Below are positions 5,794-15,258 of a stretch of 45,119 nt of DNA, in pieces. Both the position numbers and the translations under genes were made by a program. The DNA lies in the NCBI GenBank assembly GCA_947600335.1, contig CANQGB010000006.1, positions 1-45,119 on the forward strand, read 5' to 3'. Below the pieces are notes generated by a model. The model ran no database searches. It was not told the origin of the DNA and saw nothing but the letters and a program-made list of their open reading frames with translations. The DNA is from an uncultured Bacilli bacterium (lineage in GTDB: Bacteria > Bacillota_I > Bacilli_A > RF39 > UBA660). Each line of letters starts with the position of its first letter. Within the stretch, counting starts at the first letter, position 1.

Positions 5794-7623
5794 TTAATTT
5801 TTAGATAAACACCTACTGTTTTCATTGATATTAAAATTCTGTAACCAAATATTGTTGGCTAAACACCAAGAACCTATATATTTTATATTGGGTAAATTAA
5901 GATTTACTAGTGAAACATTTTCATATAAAAAGTAATTGGCTATTTTCAATATATTAGGTAAATATATTTCTTGTAAGCATTTATTATTACATAAAAAATT
6001 ATCTTCTATTTCTAAAACCTTTGGTAAATATAAAGTTTTTAATGCGTTATTATAATATAAAAAATTTTTGTCAATTTTTACAACATTTGATAAATTTATT
6101 TGATATAAATCTTGATTATTGCATAAAAAATTATAACCTACTTTAGTTACTTGAGGTAAATTTAATTCTTTTAAGATAGTGTTTTGTGATAAAAAGGTAT
6201 CGCCAACTATTTCTAATTTTGGAAAATTTACTTTAGTTAATGATGTATTACTATACATAAAATCCGACCCGATTATTTTAACTTGAGGTAAAAATATTTG
6301 TTTAAGAATTTGATTATAGTATAAAAAACTATCTTCTATTTCCAAGACATTGGGTAAATATATTTCTTCCAAGGCTTCATTATCACTTAAAAAATTATAG
6401 CCAATAGTTTTTACACAGGGCAAAGCGATTTTTTTTAAAATTTCATTGGAATCTAAAAAATGAGTTCCTATTTCTATGACTTTTGGCAATTCTATTGCTT
6501 TTAAGCTTTTAGAAAATGTTAAAAAATTATTACCAATTATCTTAACTTGAGGTAATTCTATTTTAGTTAATGATTCATTATAATATAAAAAATCATCATT
6601 TATTTCTTCAATATAAGGGTTTGTTAAACCAATGATGCGGTTTCTTTGGTCTAGCTCTAATGTTACTAATCCTTTTATTGTTTCGATTTTAACTACTTTA
6701 GTATCAGCAATTATTACCAAGTCTATTTTTTTAATGGGATTATCTTGAAAAAATTGGGGAAAGCAATCAGATTCTTCTTGGTCATAGCATCTAATAGTTT
6801 TTTCTTGCCTATCTATTAAAAAGTAATCAGCTAAAATGTATCTTTCTTTAGGAAACTTTATAATTTCATGGTTAACTAAGATGCAATTATTAGGACAATA
6901 ATTGATGCCATTTATTTCATAATTGTATTTATAATTTTTACCTTGGCCATCGCAAATATAATCTGGGATTTCAAATTCACTAATATATTTTTGATTTAAA
7001 TTATAATAATGGGCAAAACTAGAAGTTAGACCTTCAACAATGTTATCTAGGTTGTTAGAGAATGTGGCATCGGGATTTTTTACAGTATGATTGTATCTGT
7101 TTTTAATAGATAAAGTATGCGCCTCATTTTTATCAAATTGAATACTGATAACGGATGTTCCATATAAGTCTTGTCTTTTGGGATGGTTAAAATCTTCTCT
7201 TTTGATATTATCAACATCTTTTTTGACCGCAAAGAAGACATAGCAATCATTTAAGCGACCACCATTAAAAGTACATAATTTTTCACATGGAGCATAATAT
7301 TTTTTAAAGCTTTGAATATCTTCTTCACTTTTACATTCATATAAATCATAACCAACACTAGCAAGGAGTTCTTGAGGAGTTTTGTTTTCAGTAATAGTTA
7401 ATATTTCTTCTTTATTAAATTTTCGATAAATAAATGATTTAAAATTAGCTTCCAAATTGGCTTTTTTTAAATCGTTGAATAACTCTTTGGAAGGTTCAAA
7501 AAAGGTTAGTAATAAATCGGATAAAACACCTGGTTCCTCTAAAATAGTTGCAAAATTATCCCGACAAAAGTGCATCATTTTTTCACCATATTTTTTCTTA
7601 ATTATTTTTAAATCCTCTATCAT
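5794..7623 (-). CDS. LRR paralogue 5 (12 repeats, divergent tail)
   Basis: Cytoplasmic by lack of a signal peptide or membrane helix. Residues 1-200 are the family's conserved N-domain (MIEDLKIIKKKYGEKMMHFC, then the blocks CTFNGGRLNDCYVFFAVKKD and YGTSVISIQFDKN). A middle region (about 215-335) includes the shared ILADYFLIDRQEKTI. Residues about 340-600 are twelve 22-residue repeats of the form xxFLxxNxxLxxIxLPxVxxIG, close to the BspA/Treponema LRR type. The tail (NENSRCLSKN) differs from all four sisters. I start at the second of two ATGs (7623), which matches the sisters. It has its own strong promoter. Molecular function unknown; LRRs usually bind proteins. Confidence 0.85.
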   Translation of the reverse strand: MIEDLKIIKKKYGEKMMHFCRDNFATILEEPGVLSDLLLTFFEPSKELFNDLKKANLEANFKSFIYRKFNKEEILTITENKTPQELLASVGYDLYECKSEEDIQSFKKYYAPCEKLCTFNGGRLNDCYVFFAVKKDVDNIKREDFNHPKRQDLYGTSVISIQFDKNEAHTLSIKNRYNHTVKNPDATFSNNLDNIVEGLTSSFAHYYNLNQKYISEFEIPDYICDGQGKNYKYNYEINGINYCPNNCILVNHEIIKFPKERYILADYFLIDRQEKTIRCYDQEESDCFPQFFQDNPIKKIDLVIIADTKVVKIETIKGLVTLELDQRNRIIGLTNPYIEEINDDFLYYNESLTKIELPQVKIIGNNFLTFSKSLKAIELPKVIEIGTHFLDSNEILKKIALPCVKTIGYNFLSDNEALEEIYLPNVLEIEDSFLYYNQILKQIFLPQVKIIGSDFMYSNTSLTKVNFPKLEIVGDTFLSQNTILKELNLPQVTKVGYNFLCNNQDLYQINLSNVVKIDKNFLYYNNALKTLYLPKVLEIEDNFLCNNKCLQEIYLPNILKIANYFLYENVSLVNLNLPNIKYIGSWCLANNIWLQNFNINENSRCLSKN

Positions 7624-7652
7624 CATAAAACCCCTTTTTTATATTGGAGGGT

Positions 7653-7681
7653 ATTTTACCATACTTTATGATAGCTGTCAA
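7653..7681 (-). promoter_or_regulatory. Promoter of LRR paralogue 5
   Basis: TTGACA (7681-7676), 17 bp, TAAAAT (7658-7653) with an extended TG. A near-consensus site in the 86-bp gap before the gene. Confidence 0.8.
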
Positions 7682-7712
7682 ATTAACTAGACCACCCAGT
7701 TAAAATAAGTTC

Positions 7713-9632
7713 TTAGCGATGTTTTTTCTGTAACTTTAAAGTGTTAGAACAATTTTTTTTCATCTCCAAAAATATTTGTTTTAAAGTGTATAAATTAATA
7801 TGTTCTTTTAATATTTGATGGTAAACATTTTCATCTAAAACATTTATTACTTGCAACATTTTATCATTTGGTAAAAAACTTTTACCTATTTCGGTAACAT
7901 AAGGCATATCTACTATTTTTAAAATTTTATTAGAATATAGAAATTCCTCATATATAGTTTTAGCCCTTGGTAAATTTATTTCGGTTAGAAATTCATTATT
8001 ATGTAAAAACCAAGCACCGATTATTTCCGCCTCTGGTAAATCAATTTTAGTTAAGAAAACATTATTACGCAAAAAATTATAACCTATTTTTTTAACTTGG
8101 GGAAGTACAATTTCCTTTAAAGCCAAATTAATATATAAAAAGTTATAGCTAATCTCTTCACATTTAGGTAACTTAATATTTCTTAACTTCTTATTATTAT
8201 TCATAAATCCAGAATCGATAGTTTTAACATTTGGTAAATTGATTGTTTCTAGGTTTTCATTCTTTTGTAAAAAATTACAACCTATCTTTGTCGCCTGAGA
8301 AAGCAAAATTTCTTGTAAGAAAATATTATTGTCTAAAAAATGATTAGGTACCTTTTTAACATTAGGCAAAGCTATTTTTTCTAAAAATTCATTATGTTGT
8401 AAAAAGCCTGCGGCAATACTTTTTACTTTTGGTATATCTATGTGGTTAAGAATTTTATTGAATCTTAAAAAATCTTGGCCTATAGTAATGACATTGGGCA
8501 AGTTGATTGTTTCTAATAATACATTATTATTTAAAAAATAAGAACCTATATTTCTCACTTTGGGTAAATCTATGGCTTTTAACCATTTATTATAGAACAT
8601 AAAATTATCGCCTATTTCTTTAACATAGGGAATAATTAAACTAATAATTTTGTTTTCTTGGTCTAGTTCTAAAGTTACTGTGCCTTTGATGGTTTCTATT
8701 TTAACTATTTTCCTATCGTTTTGATTTTCTAAGTCTATCTTTTTTATAGGAGTTTTTTTAAACATCGAGATAAAGCCATCTTCTCTGTTTCTGTAACATT
8801 TAATAGTTTTTTCTTGTCTATCAATGATAAAATAATCAGCCAAGATATATCTTTCCTTAGGATAACGAATGGCTCGACGATAATCAATTATAATATTATT
8901 TGTTCCATAACAAGTGCCATACATTTCGTAATTATATTTGTAGTATTTTCCTTGATTATCTCTAGTATATTCTGGAATGTCAAACTTCGTAATGTGGACT
9001 TGTTTGAGATTATAATGCAGAGCAAAACTATCGGTTAAGCCTTCAACGATGTTATCTAAGTTATTGGAGAATGTGGCATCAGGATTATTCACTGTATGAT
9101 TATAACGATTTTTAATAGATAAGGTATGGGCATCATTTTTATCAAATTGAATGCTAATCACGGATGTTCCATATAAGTCTTGTCTTTGAGGCTTTTTAAA
9201 ATTTTTTCGTTTAATATTATCAACATCTTTTTTGACAGCAAAGAAAACATAACATTGATTTAACCTACCACCATAAAAAGTACAAAGTTCTTCATCAGGT
9301 TCATAATACTTTTTAAATTTTTGAATATCTTTTTCACTTTTACACTCATATAAAATATACCCAACACTAGCCAGTAATTCTTGGGGAGTTTTAGCTCCAG
9401 ATATAATTAATTTTCCTTCTTTATTAAATTTCTGATAGATAAAGTCTTTAAAATCATCTTCTAAATTGGCTTTTTCTAAATCAGCAAATAATTCTTTGGA
9501 TGGTTCAAAATAAGTCAGTAATAAATTGGATAATATTCCTGGTTCTTCCAAAATAGTCGCAAAAGCTTCCCGACAAAAATGCATCATATCTTCTCCATAT
9601 TTTTTCTTGATTATCTTTAAGTCATCTATCAT
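7713..9632 (-). CDS. LRR paralogue 4 (12 repeats, tail type A)
   Basis: 639 residues with the family N-domain, middle region and twelve 22-residue repeats (FMFYN through FLPND), then a helical basic tail of about 45 residues ending CSNTLKLQKKHR. That tail is shared only with the most upstream paralogue (13508-15166), not with its immediate neighbours. The ATG follows the previous stop by four bases (TGA TAAT ATG), so it is translated from the same message as paralogues 2 and 3. The N-domain has small changes, e.g. YILYECKS. Function unknown. Confidence 0.85.
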   Translation of the reverse strand: MIDDLKIIKKKYGEDMMHFCREAFATILEEPGILSNLLLTYFEPSKELFADLEKANLEDDFKDFIYQKFNKEGKLIISGAKTPQELLASVGYILYECKSEKDIQKFKKYYEPDEELCTFYGGRLNQCYVFFAVKKDVDNIKRKNFKKPQRQDLYGTSVISIQFDKNDAHTLSIKNRYNHTVNNPDATFSNNLDNIVEGLTDSFALHYNLKQVHITKFDIPEYTRDNQGKYYKYNYEMYGTCYGTNNIIIDYRRAIRYPKERYILADYFIIDRQEKTIKCYRNREDGFISMFKKTPIKKIDLENQNDRKIVKIETIKGTVTLELDQENKIISLIIPYVKEIGDNFMFYNKWLKAIDLPKVRNIGSYFLNNNVLLETINLPNVITIGQDFLRFNKILNHIDIPKVKSIAAGFLQHNEFLEKIALPNVKKVPNHFLDNNIFLQEILLSQATKIGCNFLQKNENLETINLPNVKTIDSGFMNNNKKLRNIKLPKCEEISYNFLYINLALKEIVLPQVKKIGYNFLRNNVFLTKIDLPEAEIIGAWFLHNNEFLTEINLPRAKTIYEEFLYSNKILKIVDMPYVTEIGKSFLPNDKMLQVINVLDENVYHQILKEHINLYTLKQIFLEMKKNCSNTLKLQKKHR

Positions 9633-9636
9633 ATTA

Positions 9637-11523
9637 TCATCTCTTCTCTTTTGCTAATTTTCTAGTTAAAGTTTTCCCTTGATATTCGGGATGTTGTCTG
9701 ATAAATTCTTGATATGCTTCTTCGCTATTAATGATAACTTCGTTTAAAATCGTGTTTTTAGTTAAGAAATCATCATATAGATATATTACATTTGATAAAT
9801 CTATTTTAGTTAAAGCAATATTATTATATAAAAAACTATCACCGATGGTTTCAATATTTGGCATATATATATCTTGTAAGCATTTATTCATAAATAAAAA
9901 GTAAGTGCCAATTATTTTAAGTTGAGGTAAATATATTTTTTCTAATGAATCATTATTAAATAAAAAATCATCATTTATTTCTAAGACATTTGGTAAATTT
10001 ATTGTTGTTAACACGCGATTATTGTACAAAAAACAACTGTCTATCGTTTTTACATTGGGCAAATCTATTTTTTCTAAAGATATATTGTCTAATAAAAAAT
10101 CATCTCCAATCCTTTCAACATTAGATAAATCTATTTTCTTTAAATTTTTATTACATCTTAAAAAATTATTACCAATTTCTTTAACCTTAGGAATACTCAA
10201 TTCTTGCAAACATCTATTAGCTGTTAAAAAATCGTGAGGGATAACTTCAATTTCTGGCAATGTAAGAGTTTTTAAACTAGAATTATAGGTTAAAAATTGG
10301 GTTCTTATTTCTTTTACTTTAGGCATTGTTAATTCTTTTAACTGGACATTAAAATGTAAAAAATGATTTCCTACTTTCGTAACATTTGGTAAATTTAATT
10401 CTTTTAGGCATTCATTTTGACATAAAAAATCATTCCCAATAATCTTAACTTGAGGTAGTTCTATTTTAGATAATGCTTCATTATAATACAAAAAATCATT
10501 ACCTATTTCTTCAATATAAGGATTGGTTAAACCAATAATTTTATTTTCTTTATCTAGTTCTAATGTTATTGTTCCTTTTTGGGTTTCAATTTTAACTATT
10601 TTGATATCATTTTTAATTTCTAAATCTATCTTTTCTATAGGGTTATCATCAAACATTTCAACAAATGCATCTTCTAAATTATCATAAGTGGTAATAGTTT
10701 TTTCTTGTCTATCAATTAGAAAATACTCAGCTAAGATATATCTTTCTTTCGGAAACTTTATAGCTTCGTGCTCAACTAATATACAATTATTAGTACAATA
10801 ATAAGTCCCATCAATCTCATAAATATATTTATAATATTTTCCTTGATTATCTCGTTCATAATTTGGTATTTCAAATTCGTTAACATATTTTTGTTTTAAG
10901 TCATAATATTCTGCAAAACTATCAGTTAAACCTTCAACGATGTTATCTAGGTTATTGGAGAATGTGGCATCAGGATTGGCAACAGTATGATTATATCTAT
11001 TTTTGATAGATAAGGTATGGGCATCATTTTTATCAAATTGAATGCTTATCACCGAAGTACCATATAAGTCTTGTCTTTTGGGATTGTTAAAATCTTCCCG
11101 TTTGATATTATCAACATCTTTTTTGACAGCAAAGAAAACATAACATTTATTTAATCGTCCGCCATTAAAAGTACATAGCTTTTCACCTTTAGCATAATAT
11201 TTTTTAAATTTTTGAATATCTTCTTCACTTTCACATTCAAATAAATCATAACCAACACTAGATAGTAATTCTTGAGGGGTTTTATTTCTGTTTATAACTA
11301 ATGGTTCTTCTTTATTAAATTTTCGATAAATAAAGTTTTTAAAATCAGTTTCTAAATTTTCTTTTTCTAAATCGGAAAATAATTCTTTAGATGGTTCAAA
11401 ATAAGTTAGTAATAAATTGGATAAAACACTTGGTTCTTCTAAAATAGTCGCAAAAGCATCTCGACAAAAATGCATCATTTCTTCGCCATATTTTTTCTTG
11501 ATTATCTTTAAGTCATCTATCAT
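9637..11523 (-). CDS. LRR paralogue 3 (12 repeats, tail type B)
   Basis: 628 residues in the family layout. Twelve repeats run from NDFLYYN to DDFLTKN. The tail HPEYQGKTLTRKLAKEKR is shared with paralogue 2. It is separated from both neighbours by four-base gaps, with AAGGAAAAAAGTGATAAT before its ATG. The residues that vary between repeats lie at the two x positions after FL and around the LxxIxL strand, which are the solvent-exposed LRR positions; the F, L, N, LP and IG scaffold is nearly fixed. Function unknown. Confidence 0.85.
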   Translation of the reverse strand: MIDDLKIIKKKYGEEMMHFCRDAFATILEEPSVLSNLLLTYFEPSKELFSDLEKENLETDFKNFIYRKFNKEEPLVINRNKTPQELLSSVGYDLFECESEEDIQKFKKYYAKGEKLCTFNGGRLNKCYVFFAVKKDVDNIKREDFNNPKRQDLYGTSVISIQFDKNDAHTLSIKNRYNHTVANPDATFSNNLDNIVEGLTDSFAEYYDLKQKYVNEFEIPNYERDNQGKYYKYIYEIDGTYYCTNNCILVEHEAIKFPKERYILAEYFLIDRQEKTITTYDNLEDAFVEMFDDNPIEKIDLEIKNDIKIVKIETQKGTITLELDKENKIIGLTNPYIEEIGNDFLYYNEALSKIELPQVKIIGNDFLCQNECLKELNLPNVTKVGNHFLHFNVQLKELTMPKVKEIRTQFLTYNSSLKTLTLPEIEVIPHDFLTANRCLQELSIPKVKEIGNNFLRCNKNLKKIDLSNVERIGDDFLLDNISLEKIDLPNVKTIDSCFLYNNRVLTTINLPNVLEINDDFLFNNDSLEKIYLPQLKIIGTYFLFMNKCLQDIYMPNIETIGDSFLYNNIALTKIDLSNVIYLYDDFLTKNTILNEVIINSEEAYQEFIRQHPEYQGKTLTRKLAKEKR

Positions 11524-11527
11524 ATTA

Positions 11528-13414
11528 TCACTTTTTTCCTTTTGTTAATTTTCTAGTTAAAGTTCTCTCTTGATATTCAGGATGTTGCCATAAGAAATCT
11601 TGATATGCTTTTTCATTATCAATAATAACCTCTTCTAGCCATTTGTTTTTTTGCAAAAAGCACATTCCAATTATTTTAATTTTGGGCAAGTATATTTTAG
11701 TTAATGAATTATTATTGTGCATAAAATAATGTTCTATTCTCACTACATTTGGCATATTTATTTTTTCTAAAATTTGATTACAGTCTAAAAAATTAGAATC
11801 TATTATTTCTACATTTGGTAAATCTATTTCTTTTAAATTTTGATTATGACATAAGAAACGATAACCAATTGTTTTAACATTCGGTAAAGATATATTAGAT
11901 AAAGACTCATTGTGATACAAAAAATTATTATCAATTCTTTCAACTTTAGGTAATTCTATTTGAATTAAAGACTTGTTATTAGCTAAAAAATTAGAACCAA
12001 TTATTTTAACATTTGGTAAAGATATTTGGCTAATAATTTCATTGTCATCCAAAAAGTAGTTATCTATTTCTAAGGCATTTGGAATGTTTATTCTTTCTAA
12101 TGTTTTATTATACTTTAAAAAACTAGAGCCGATACTTTCAACTTTAGGTAAATCTACTTCTTTCAAATTGTTATTATGCATTAAAAATCCCATATTTATT
12201 CTTAAGACATTGGGCATATTTATTTTATCTAATAATTCATTAATATGCAAAAAATCATAACCAACTCTATGAACTTTTGGCAAATCTATCTCTTTTAAAT
12301 TTTGGTTATTGGCTAAAAAATTATTCCCAATTATTTTAACTTGAGGCAATTCTATTTTAGATAAAGACTTATTATAATATAAATAGTTGCTCTCTATTTT
12401 TTCAATATAGGGATTAGTTAAACCAATTATTCTGTTTCTTTTATCTAATTCTAGAGTAACCAATCCTTTAGTTGTTTCAATTTTAACTAGTTTGACGTTA
12501 TCCTTTATTTCTAAGTCTATCTTGCTAATCGGATTGTCTTTAAAAAATTTGGGAAAGTAATCATCTTCTTGATTAAAACATTTAATAGTTTTTTCTTGTC
12601 TATCTATCAAAAAATAATCAGCTAATATATACCTATCTTTAGGAAACTTTATAGCTTCGTGATTAAGTAGTATACAATTATTAGGACAATAATTGACGCC
12701 TTCTATTTCATAATTATATTTGTAATATTTTCCTTTATAATCTCGAATATAATCTGGTATTTCAAATTCGTTAACATGTTTTTGTTTTAAGTCATAATGC
12801 AAGGCGAAACTATCAGTTAAACCTTCAACGATGTTATCTAAGTTGTTTGAAAATGTTGCATCGGGATTGGCAACAGTATGATTGTACCTGTTTTTGATAG
12901 ATAAAGTATGGGCTTCGTTTTTATCAAATTGTATACTAATCACAGATGTCCCATATAAGTCTTGTCTTTCTGGAGTTTTAAAATCTTCCCGTTTAATATT
13001 ATCAACGTCTTTTTTGACAGCGAAGAAGACATAACATTTATTTAACCTGTCTCCATTAAAAGTACACAATTCTTCACCTTTAGCATAATATTTTTTAAAT
13101 TTTTGAATATCTTCTTCACTTTCACACTTATATAAATCATAACCAACACTAGATAGTAATTCTTGAGGAGTTTTGGTTTCTGTTATAGTAACTTGCTCTT
13201 CATTATTAAATTTACGATAGATAAAAGATTTGAAATTATTTTCTAAATTTTCTGTTTGTAAATCAGAAAATAATTCTTTGGAAGGTTCAAAATAAGTTAA
13301 TAATAAATCAGATAAAACTCCAGGTTCTTCTAAAATAGTCGCAAAAGCATCTCGACAAAAATGCATCATTTCTTCGCCATATTTTTTCTTGATTATCTTT
13401 AAGTCATCTATCAT
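11528..13414 (-). CDS. LRR paralogue 2 (12 repeats, tail type B), first gene of a three-gene operon
   Basis: From the ATG at 13414 the product has 628 residues; a GTG three codons earlier is in frame, but AGGGGTG spaces correctly only to 13414, and the sisters begin there. Twelve 22-residue repeats follow the N-domain and middle region; the tail HPEYQERTLTRKLTKGKK is type B. A strong promoter with a 39-bp leader segment identical to that of paralogue 1 drives this gene and paralogues 3 and 4. Function unknown. Confidence 0.85.
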   Translation of the reverse strand: MIDDLKIIKKKYGEEMMHFCRDAFATILEEPGVLSDLLLTYFEPSKELFSDLQTENLENNFKSFIYRKFNNEEQVTITETKTPQELLSSVGYDLYKCESEEDIQKFKKYYAKGEELCTFNGDRLNKCYVFFAVKKDVDNIKREDFKTPERQDLYGTSVISIQFDKNEAHTLSIKNRYNHTVANPDATFSNNLDNIVEGLTDSFALHYDLKQKHVNEFEIPDYIRDYKGKYYKYNYEIEGVNYCPNNCILLNHEAIKFPKDRYILADYFLIDRQEKTIKCFNQEDDYFPKFFKDNPISKIDLEIKDNVKLVKIETTKGLVTLELDKRNRIIGLTNPYIEKIESNYLYYNKSLSKIELPQVKIIGNNFLANNQNLKEIDLPKVHRVGYDFLHINELLDKINMPNVLRINMGFLMHNNNLKEVDLPKVESIGSSFLKYNKTLERINIPNALEIDNYFLDDNEIISQISLPNVKIIGSNFLANNKSLIQIELPKVERIDNNFLYHNESLSNISLPNVKTIGYRFLCHNQNLKEIDLPNVEIIDSNFLDCNQILEKINMPNVVRIEHYFMHNNNSLTKIYLPKIKIIGMCFLQKNKWLEEVIIDNEKAYQDFLWQHPEYQERTLTRKLTKGKK

Positions 13415-13420
13415 TAAAAA

Positions 13421-13459
13421 CACCCCTAGATTTAGGTTCCTATTCTAGCATAAAAACTA
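13421..13459 (-). repeat. 39-bp leader duplication, copy 1
   Basis: Identical base for base to 15174-15212. It contains the extended -10, the transcript start and the AGGGGTG ribosome site. Confidence 0.85.
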
Positions 13460-13470
13460 ATACCTGTCAA
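13442..13470 (-). promoter_or_regulatory. Promoter of LRR paralogues 2-4
   Basis: TTGACA (13470-13465), 17 bp, TAGAAT (13447-13442) with extended TGC. It overlaps the 39-bp segment 13421-13459 that is repeated exactly at 15174-15212. Confidence 0.8.
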
Positions 13471-13507
13471 AAAAACTAAAAAGATGAAGAAAATAAATTT
13501 TAATAAT

Positions 13508-15166
13508 TTATCTATGTTTTTTCTGTAACTTTAAAGCATTAGAACAACTTTTTTTCATTTTCAATAACGCTTGTTTTAAAATGTATAAATTAATATGTTT
13601 TCTTAATATGTGATAATAAACAGTCTTATCTAAAACATTAATTATTTGTAACTCTTTATCATTTTCTAAAAAATTTTTACCTATTTTCGTAACATAAGGG
13701 ATATCGATTCTTTTTAAAATTTTATTGGAATATAGAAATCCATCATATATAGTTTTAGCACTTGGTAAATTTATTTCTGTTAAGGATTCATTATTATATA
13801 AAAACCAAGAACCGATAGTTTCAATTTGAGGTAAATAAATATCTTTTAAATTTTCATTATAATATAGGAAACTACGACCAATTAATTTTACTTGAAACAA
13901 ATTTATTTTAGATAAAGATAAATTATTATACAAAAAGTCATCCTTAATTATTTCTACTTTAGGTAAATCTATTTTTTTTAAATTATTATTATCATATAAG
14001 AAACCTTGACCAATTATTTTTGCTTGAGGTAAATTTAATTCTTTTAATTCTAAGTTTTGATATAAAAAATCATTCCCAATAACCTTAACTTGAGGTAGTT
14101 CTATTTTAGATAAACATTCGTTCAACCATAAAAAGAGGTTACCTATTTCTTCAATATAAGGATTAGTTAAGCCAATTATTCTATTTCTTTTATCTAATTC
14201 TAGAGTTACCAATCCTTTAGTTGTTTCTATTTTAACTATTTTGGTATTATCGATTATTTCTAAGTCTATTTTCTTTATCGGATTATCTTGAAAAAATTGA
14301 GGAAAACTATCAATATTTTCTTCATCATAACATTTAATAGTTTTTTCTTGTCTATCTATCAAAAAATAATCAGCTAAGATGTATCTTTCTTTGGGATATT
14401 TGATGGCCTCGTGCTCAACTAATACACAATTATTAGTACAATAATGAACACCATTCATTTCATAATTATATTTATAATATTTTCCTTGATTATCTCGTTC
14501 ATAACTTGATATTTCAAATTCGTTAATATATTTTTGTTTTAAGTCATAATATTCTGCAAAACTATCAGTTAAACCTTCAACGATATTATCTAGGTTATTG
14601 GAGAATGTTGCATCAGGATTATCTACAGTATGATTGTATCTATTTTTGATAGATAAAGTATGGGCTTCATTTTTATCAAATTGAATGCTTATAACCGAAG
14701 TTCCATATAAGTCTTGTCTTTTTGGATTGCTAAAATCTTCTCTTTTGATATTATCAACATCTTTTTTGACAGCAAAGAAAACATGACATTGATTTAATCT
14801 GCCTCCGTTAAAAGTACACAGTTCTTCACCGGGTGCATAATATTTCTTAAATTTTTGAATATCTTCTTCGTTTTTACATTCATACAAATCATAACCGACG
14901 CTTGCTAAAAGTTCTTGAGGAGTTTTGGTTTCTGTTATAGTAACTTGCTCTTCTTTATTAAATTTACGATAGATAAAAGATTTAAAATCATTTTCTAAAT
15001 TTTCTTCTTGTAAATCAGAAAATAATTCTTTTGATGGTTCAAAATAAGTTAATAATAAATTGGATAAAACACCTGGTTCTTCTAAAATAGTCGCAAAAGC
15101 ATCTCGGCAAAAATGCATCATTTCTTCGCCATATTTTTTCTTAATTATCTTTAAGTCATCTACCAT
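13508..15166 (-). CDS. LRR paralogue 1 (8 repeats, tail type A)
   Basis: 552 residues, the shortest member. N-domain and middle region are complete, but only eight 22-residue repeats are present (NLFLWLN to KNFLEND), against twelve in each sister. The basic tail ending CSNALKLQKKHR is type A, shared with paralogue 4; the two differ in length by 87 residues, about four repeats. This points to loss or gain of four whole repeats by recombination. It has its own promoter and a leader identical to that of paralogue 2. Start at the ATG at 15166 behind AGGGGTG. Function unknown. Confidence 0.85.
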   Translation of the reverse strand: MVDDLKIIKKKYGEEMMHFCRDAFATILEEPGVLSNLLLTYFEPSKELFSDLQEENLENDFKSFIYRKFNKEEQVTITETKTPQELLASVGYDLYECKNEEDIQKFKKYYAPGEELCTFNGGRLNQCHVFFAVKKDVDNIKREDFSNPKRQDLYGTSVISIQFDKNEAHTLSIKNRYNHTVDNPDATFSNNLDNIVEGLTDSFAEYYDLKQKYINEFEISSYERDNQGKYYKYNYEMNGVHYCTNNCVLVEHEAIKYPKERYILADYFLIDRQEKTIKCYDEENIDSFPQFFQDNPIKKIDLEIIDNTKIVKIETTKGLVTLELDKRNRIIGLTNPYIEEIGNLFLWLNECLSKIELPQVKVIGNDFLYQNLELKELNLPQAKIIGQGFLYDNNNLKKIDLPKVEIIKDDFLYNNLSLSKINLFQVKLIGRSFLYYNENLKDIYLPQIETIGSWFLYNNESLTEINLPSAKTIYDGFLYSNKILKRIDIPYVTKIGKNFLENDKELQIINVLDKTVYYHILRKHINLYILKQALLKMKKSCSNALKLQKKHR

Positions 15167-15173
15167 TACAAAA

Positions 15174-15212
15174 CACCCCTAGATTTAGGTTCCTATTCTA
15201 GCATAAAAACTA
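15174..15212 (-). repeat. 39-bp leader duplication, copy 2
   Basis: Identical to 13421-13459; the upstream sequence, including the -35 region, differs. Confidence 0.85.
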
Positions 15213-15224
15213 CTATAAACTCAA
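15195..15224 (-). promoter_or_regulatory. Promoter of LRR paralogue 1
   Basis: TTGAGT (15224-15219), 18 bp, TAGAAT (15200-15195) with extended TGC. The -35 is weaker than the TTGACA of the sister promoter. Confidence 0.65.
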
Positions 15225-15225
15225 G

Positions 15226-15254
15226 AAAAAACAGCACTTAATTTTAAATGCTGT
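15226..15254 (-). terminator. Terminator of the suf operon
   Basis: On the minus strand ACAGCATTT and its partner AAGTGCTGT form a long stem followed by six T, just after the sufU stop. Confidence 0.8.
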
Positions 15255-15258
15255 TTGA

